Below are positions 61,406-64,000 of a stretch of DNA of 64,000 bases, piece after piece. A model generated the notes under the pieces. It was given only the letters and a program-made list of their open reading frames with translations. It was not told where the DNA came from and ran no database searches. Source of the DNA: Nymphaea colorata (Eukaryota > Streptophyta > Magnoliopsida > Nymphaeales > Nymphaeaceae); contig NC_045145.1 of the NCBI RefSeq assembly GCF_008831285.2, forward strand, positions 19,342,802 through 19,406,801, given 5' to 3'. The position numbers and the translations under genes were made by a program. Every line of letters begins with the position of its first letter. The first letter of the stretch is position 1.

Positions 61406-63174
61406 TCTCTGAAAAATTTTCCGGTGGCCGGAAATATGGGAATGTAGACTTGTGGGGAGTAGGAGAGGAGGAAGGGGACCTTTAAAAGGAGCATCCCGTG
61501 CATGGGGTGCAACTTCGTGGAAGTTTCTCTGGGAGAACAATTACATGAAAGTCTCCATAGTGGTTGAGGGACAAGTTCCGAGTGACAACTTGGGAAAGAT
61601 GGCTCTGAATGATGCTGTTAAACAAGCACAGCAGATTCAGAAAGAGGAAAGGTGAGTACAGTTTTAGGCAAATTTGGTGTGATATTCTTTCGCTCTTTAT
61701 TCTTTTATTCTCTTTTGCTTTTTCCCTCTTGGCTGGCAACTTGTGGGTAGGAAAAACTTCGACTCCCGATGTTATGTGAGGAAAGAATTAATGGAAATGT
61801 ACACGAGCAGCTGGTCTTTAATGGCCATGTGGGATTGGGAAAAGACTGGCCTCAGGTAATGTGACAGAACACCTGAAATGCCATTGTATTAGGCAAAAAA
61901 AAAATCAAAAGGTAAAGAATGAAAAAGGAAAGAGCGTAAATGTTAAAGCCACACTACGTCAGGAACTTCTTTCTGGTACAAATCTACCTGAATCGAGAAG
62001 CAACGCAGCAGCTTCGTGGAGGAGTCATCCACTGCTGCATGCTGCAGATTCAGTATTCATTTATTTCTAGTTCAAAACAGCACCACGTAACTCCCTCACT
62101 AACTTTGGTCCACTAGTACTCAATTACACCAGCGGCAGCGACTTCTCATGTCACAGACCCGTCAACAGCAGTTGCTATGATCAGAAGGCATGAATGCATG
62201 CATGGAAAGCGCAATCGTTCAGCAATATTCTCATAGAAAAGAAAAGAGGACGCCTCCCTTGATTAACAACTTCGTCGAGAACTTGCAACTCATTTTTTAC
62301 TAACCCCGCTCACTTCAAACTCCAAAAAGTGGTCAGTCTTTAGGTACATATAAATAGTTGGTATTCATTCTACGTATACATTCAGGACAAGGCCGACAAG
62401 AATATGAAGCCAGCAATTGATCTTCGTCATCACTCTGATTCCACTAAAGATTGATAAGATTAAAAGTAAATTAGCCATATCTGTATGTCTATTCAGTGTC
62501 AGAATGATGTGTCCATGTAACAGGCCTCTGCAGTTGTTTTAGTCGACCTCCCTTTTGTTTTCTTCCGGTAAAATTTTTGTTTGTGATGGGATTGAGATTA
62601 CATGCACTGATCAGACAAAATTTTCTTGATTGGTTTTCACTCCACTATTAGCAATAGCACTAGAGTAATACACAAGCTGATACGAGACACAACAACTGCA
62701 TAATATTTCTCTGAGGGAAAAAAGAATGCTTGATACTTGGTTCGATATTTAGATTTTCTTTCTTTGTTTGTGATGAGGACATCCTCAATGATCTGATCAC
62801 CACCTGGTAGTTATGCTCTGTTCGGTGAAAACTGAGACCTAATCCAATTAATGTTTGTGCTCCTTACATGGCCGTGTTTCGTTGAAACAAGAGGCAGTTG
62901 GGTCAAACACCGACTGCACAAGCAAGCAACCATGCACCTGTGAGATAGGCATTTAACAAAAAAAAAATCTCCCCTTTTTGTTTTTGTCCTCACAGGGAGG
63001 CTCTTGCTCATTTTTAGCCACAGAATACACAACCTGCTTCAAATTGACAGTAGCTAGGACAAGATTTCATGCATAGAACACAAGTTTGTTCTTCAAAAAT
63101 CACCATCAATCTTTTGCCAAATGATGACATGAGCATTTTCTGCTGTGTTTCTTAATAATTAGTTGAATGCATGG
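61406..63174. other. Upstream flank of the CML gene and intergenic DNA
   Basis: The first 150 bases are the likely CML promoter and leader (minus strand), with a TATA-like cttttaaa at 61481-61488. Beyond it I see no gene; open frames are short and without motifs. Confidence 0.45.
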
Positions 63175-63312
63175 CAGTAGCGGAGCTAATTGCCCAAATC
63201 AGCCTATCAAAAATTTTATTGGGATGACTCAAAAATTCTATATGTTGCCCACACTCTGACTTGAATTTGTAATTCTAGGGCCTCTCAGCCAAAAAAATTC
63301 TGGTTTCGCTGT
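63175..63312. mobile_element. Short 'agcggagcta' element
   Basis: About 138 bases from 'cagtagcggagctaatt' to 'ctggtttcgctg'. The ends pair imperfectly (AGCGGAGCTA against AGCGAAACCA). It is related in its first bases to 45809-45968 and 41637. Confidence 0.45.
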
Positions 63313-63598
63313 GTATGCACAGCAATACCAAGGACTACCAAACGTAGTGATTTGCATTACAGGGTCTTGTCAAGTCTTAGATAATGTTTTTAAATAGATT
63401 CAAGCCAGTGTCGTCTCTTGAGTTGATCTCATATAATCAATGAGGCCCAAGAACGTCAACGATGTTTACAATAATCACAGTCCGTCAACAAAAAAGGCCG
63501 GTAATTAAAGGTTCTAAATATATTTATAACATTGGTAATAGAGAGCTCCATGTTATTCTTTACTTGGGTTGTGCAAAAGCAAGGAGAGTTAGAGCTAG

Positions 63599-64000
63599 AG
63601 GTGAACAATGAGTCGGCTACTCGAGTTTGACTCGTTAAAGCTCGACTCGTGAATGAGTTTGAGCCGAATCATTTGCTTAATGAGTCGAACTCGAGGTCAT
63701 GAGCCGACTCGTTCAAATAATCGAGTTGAGTTCAAGTTCATTGAGCTCGACTTGACTTGAAAATGATGTGTAGCGCTTTTTTAAATATCCGACCTGTTTT
63801 TTTAATTAGAAAACCGGTATATTGACGTTAAATAATTATGTAAGTTTTTTCCAAAAGCTCATTCAAGTTTATCTAGGCTTAATTGAGTCGAGCTCGATTT
63901 ATGACAAAGTAATAGTTCATATATTCAAACGAGTTTGTTGAGCCTTCATTGAATCGAGCTCGACATGTAACTGCAGAGTTGAGCTGAACTACTTCTATCG
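63599..64000. repeat. Dispersed repeat rich in gagtcgagctcga words, cut by window end
   Basis: From 'aggtgaacaatgagtcgg' onward, many overlapping copies and variants of 'gactcg', 'gagctcgac' and 'tcgagttgag' occur on both strands at about 63615-63760 and 63880-63990. An AT-rich stretch lies between them. The pattern resembles a well-known class of short dispersed plant repeats. The right end is not in the window. Confidence 0.6.

Noticed and set aside
61406-61540. N-terminal extension of the CML to an upstream ATG at 61540
   Set aside because: The 45 extra residues look unlike CML sequence and overlap a TATA-like motif. The ATG at 61405 gives the family-like MKL start.

Overview
The window is a gene-poor stretch of nuclear DNA from a flowering plant. 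The genes are plant-specific, exon boundaries follow GT-AG, GC-rich coding exons sit in AT-rich non-coding DNA, and the repeats are Ty1/copia debris, Tourist-like MITEs and long (TA)n/(GA)n tracts. GC-rich first exons suggest a monocot or other non-eudicot lineage, but I cannot name the species.

Four protein genes can be supported. (1) At the left edge, on the minus strand, lie the first exon and start of the second exon of an IAA-amino-acid hydrolase (ILR1-like, peptidase M20). The gene continues out of the window. (2) At 33.7-35.1 kb, plus strand, is an intronless FANTASTIC FOUR-like (FAF-like) gene. (3) At 59.0-60.2 kb, plus strand, is a proline-rich secreted-type protein ending in an X8/CBM43 callose-binding domain. 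It shows a reading-frame break just before the domain. (4) At 60.8-61.4 kb, minus strand, is a calmodulin-like protein with four EF-hands, convergent with (3). I see no operon-like or pathway linkage among the four. Auxin-conjugate hydrolysis, meristem regulation, wall/plasmodesmal callose binding and calcium sensing are independent functions.

The rest is mostly mobile-element debris. A decayed 4.4-kb copia element (20.80-25.25 kb) retains both LTRs, primer-binding site, polypurine tract, gag zinc knuckle, protease, integrase, part of RT and RNase H. It has stops, lost catalytic residues and a deletion of the RT core. A second, more decayed copia RT/RNase H lies antisense at 44.5-45.5 kb, and an antisense gag fragment at 50.65-50.93 kb. 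A separate LTR family appears as a clean solo LTR with a 5-bp target duplication (25.6 kb) and as an LTR with adjoining primer-binding site (50.2 kb). Four Tourist-like or palindromic MITEs (7.8, 9.0, 57.9, 58.8 kb) and a family of short repeats starting near 'gcggagcta' are recognisable.

Unusual structure includes a 143-nt uninterrupted homopurine tract (4.6 kb), a 182-nt uninterrupted homopyrimidine tract inside a MITE (9.2-9.4 kb), several compound microsatellites, and a few 24-65 bp local duplications. I found no convincing tRNA, rRNA, CRISPR or novel multi-gene system. The strongest items for a second look are the X8 gene frame break, the transition-dominated decay of the copia element, and the related MITE pair.
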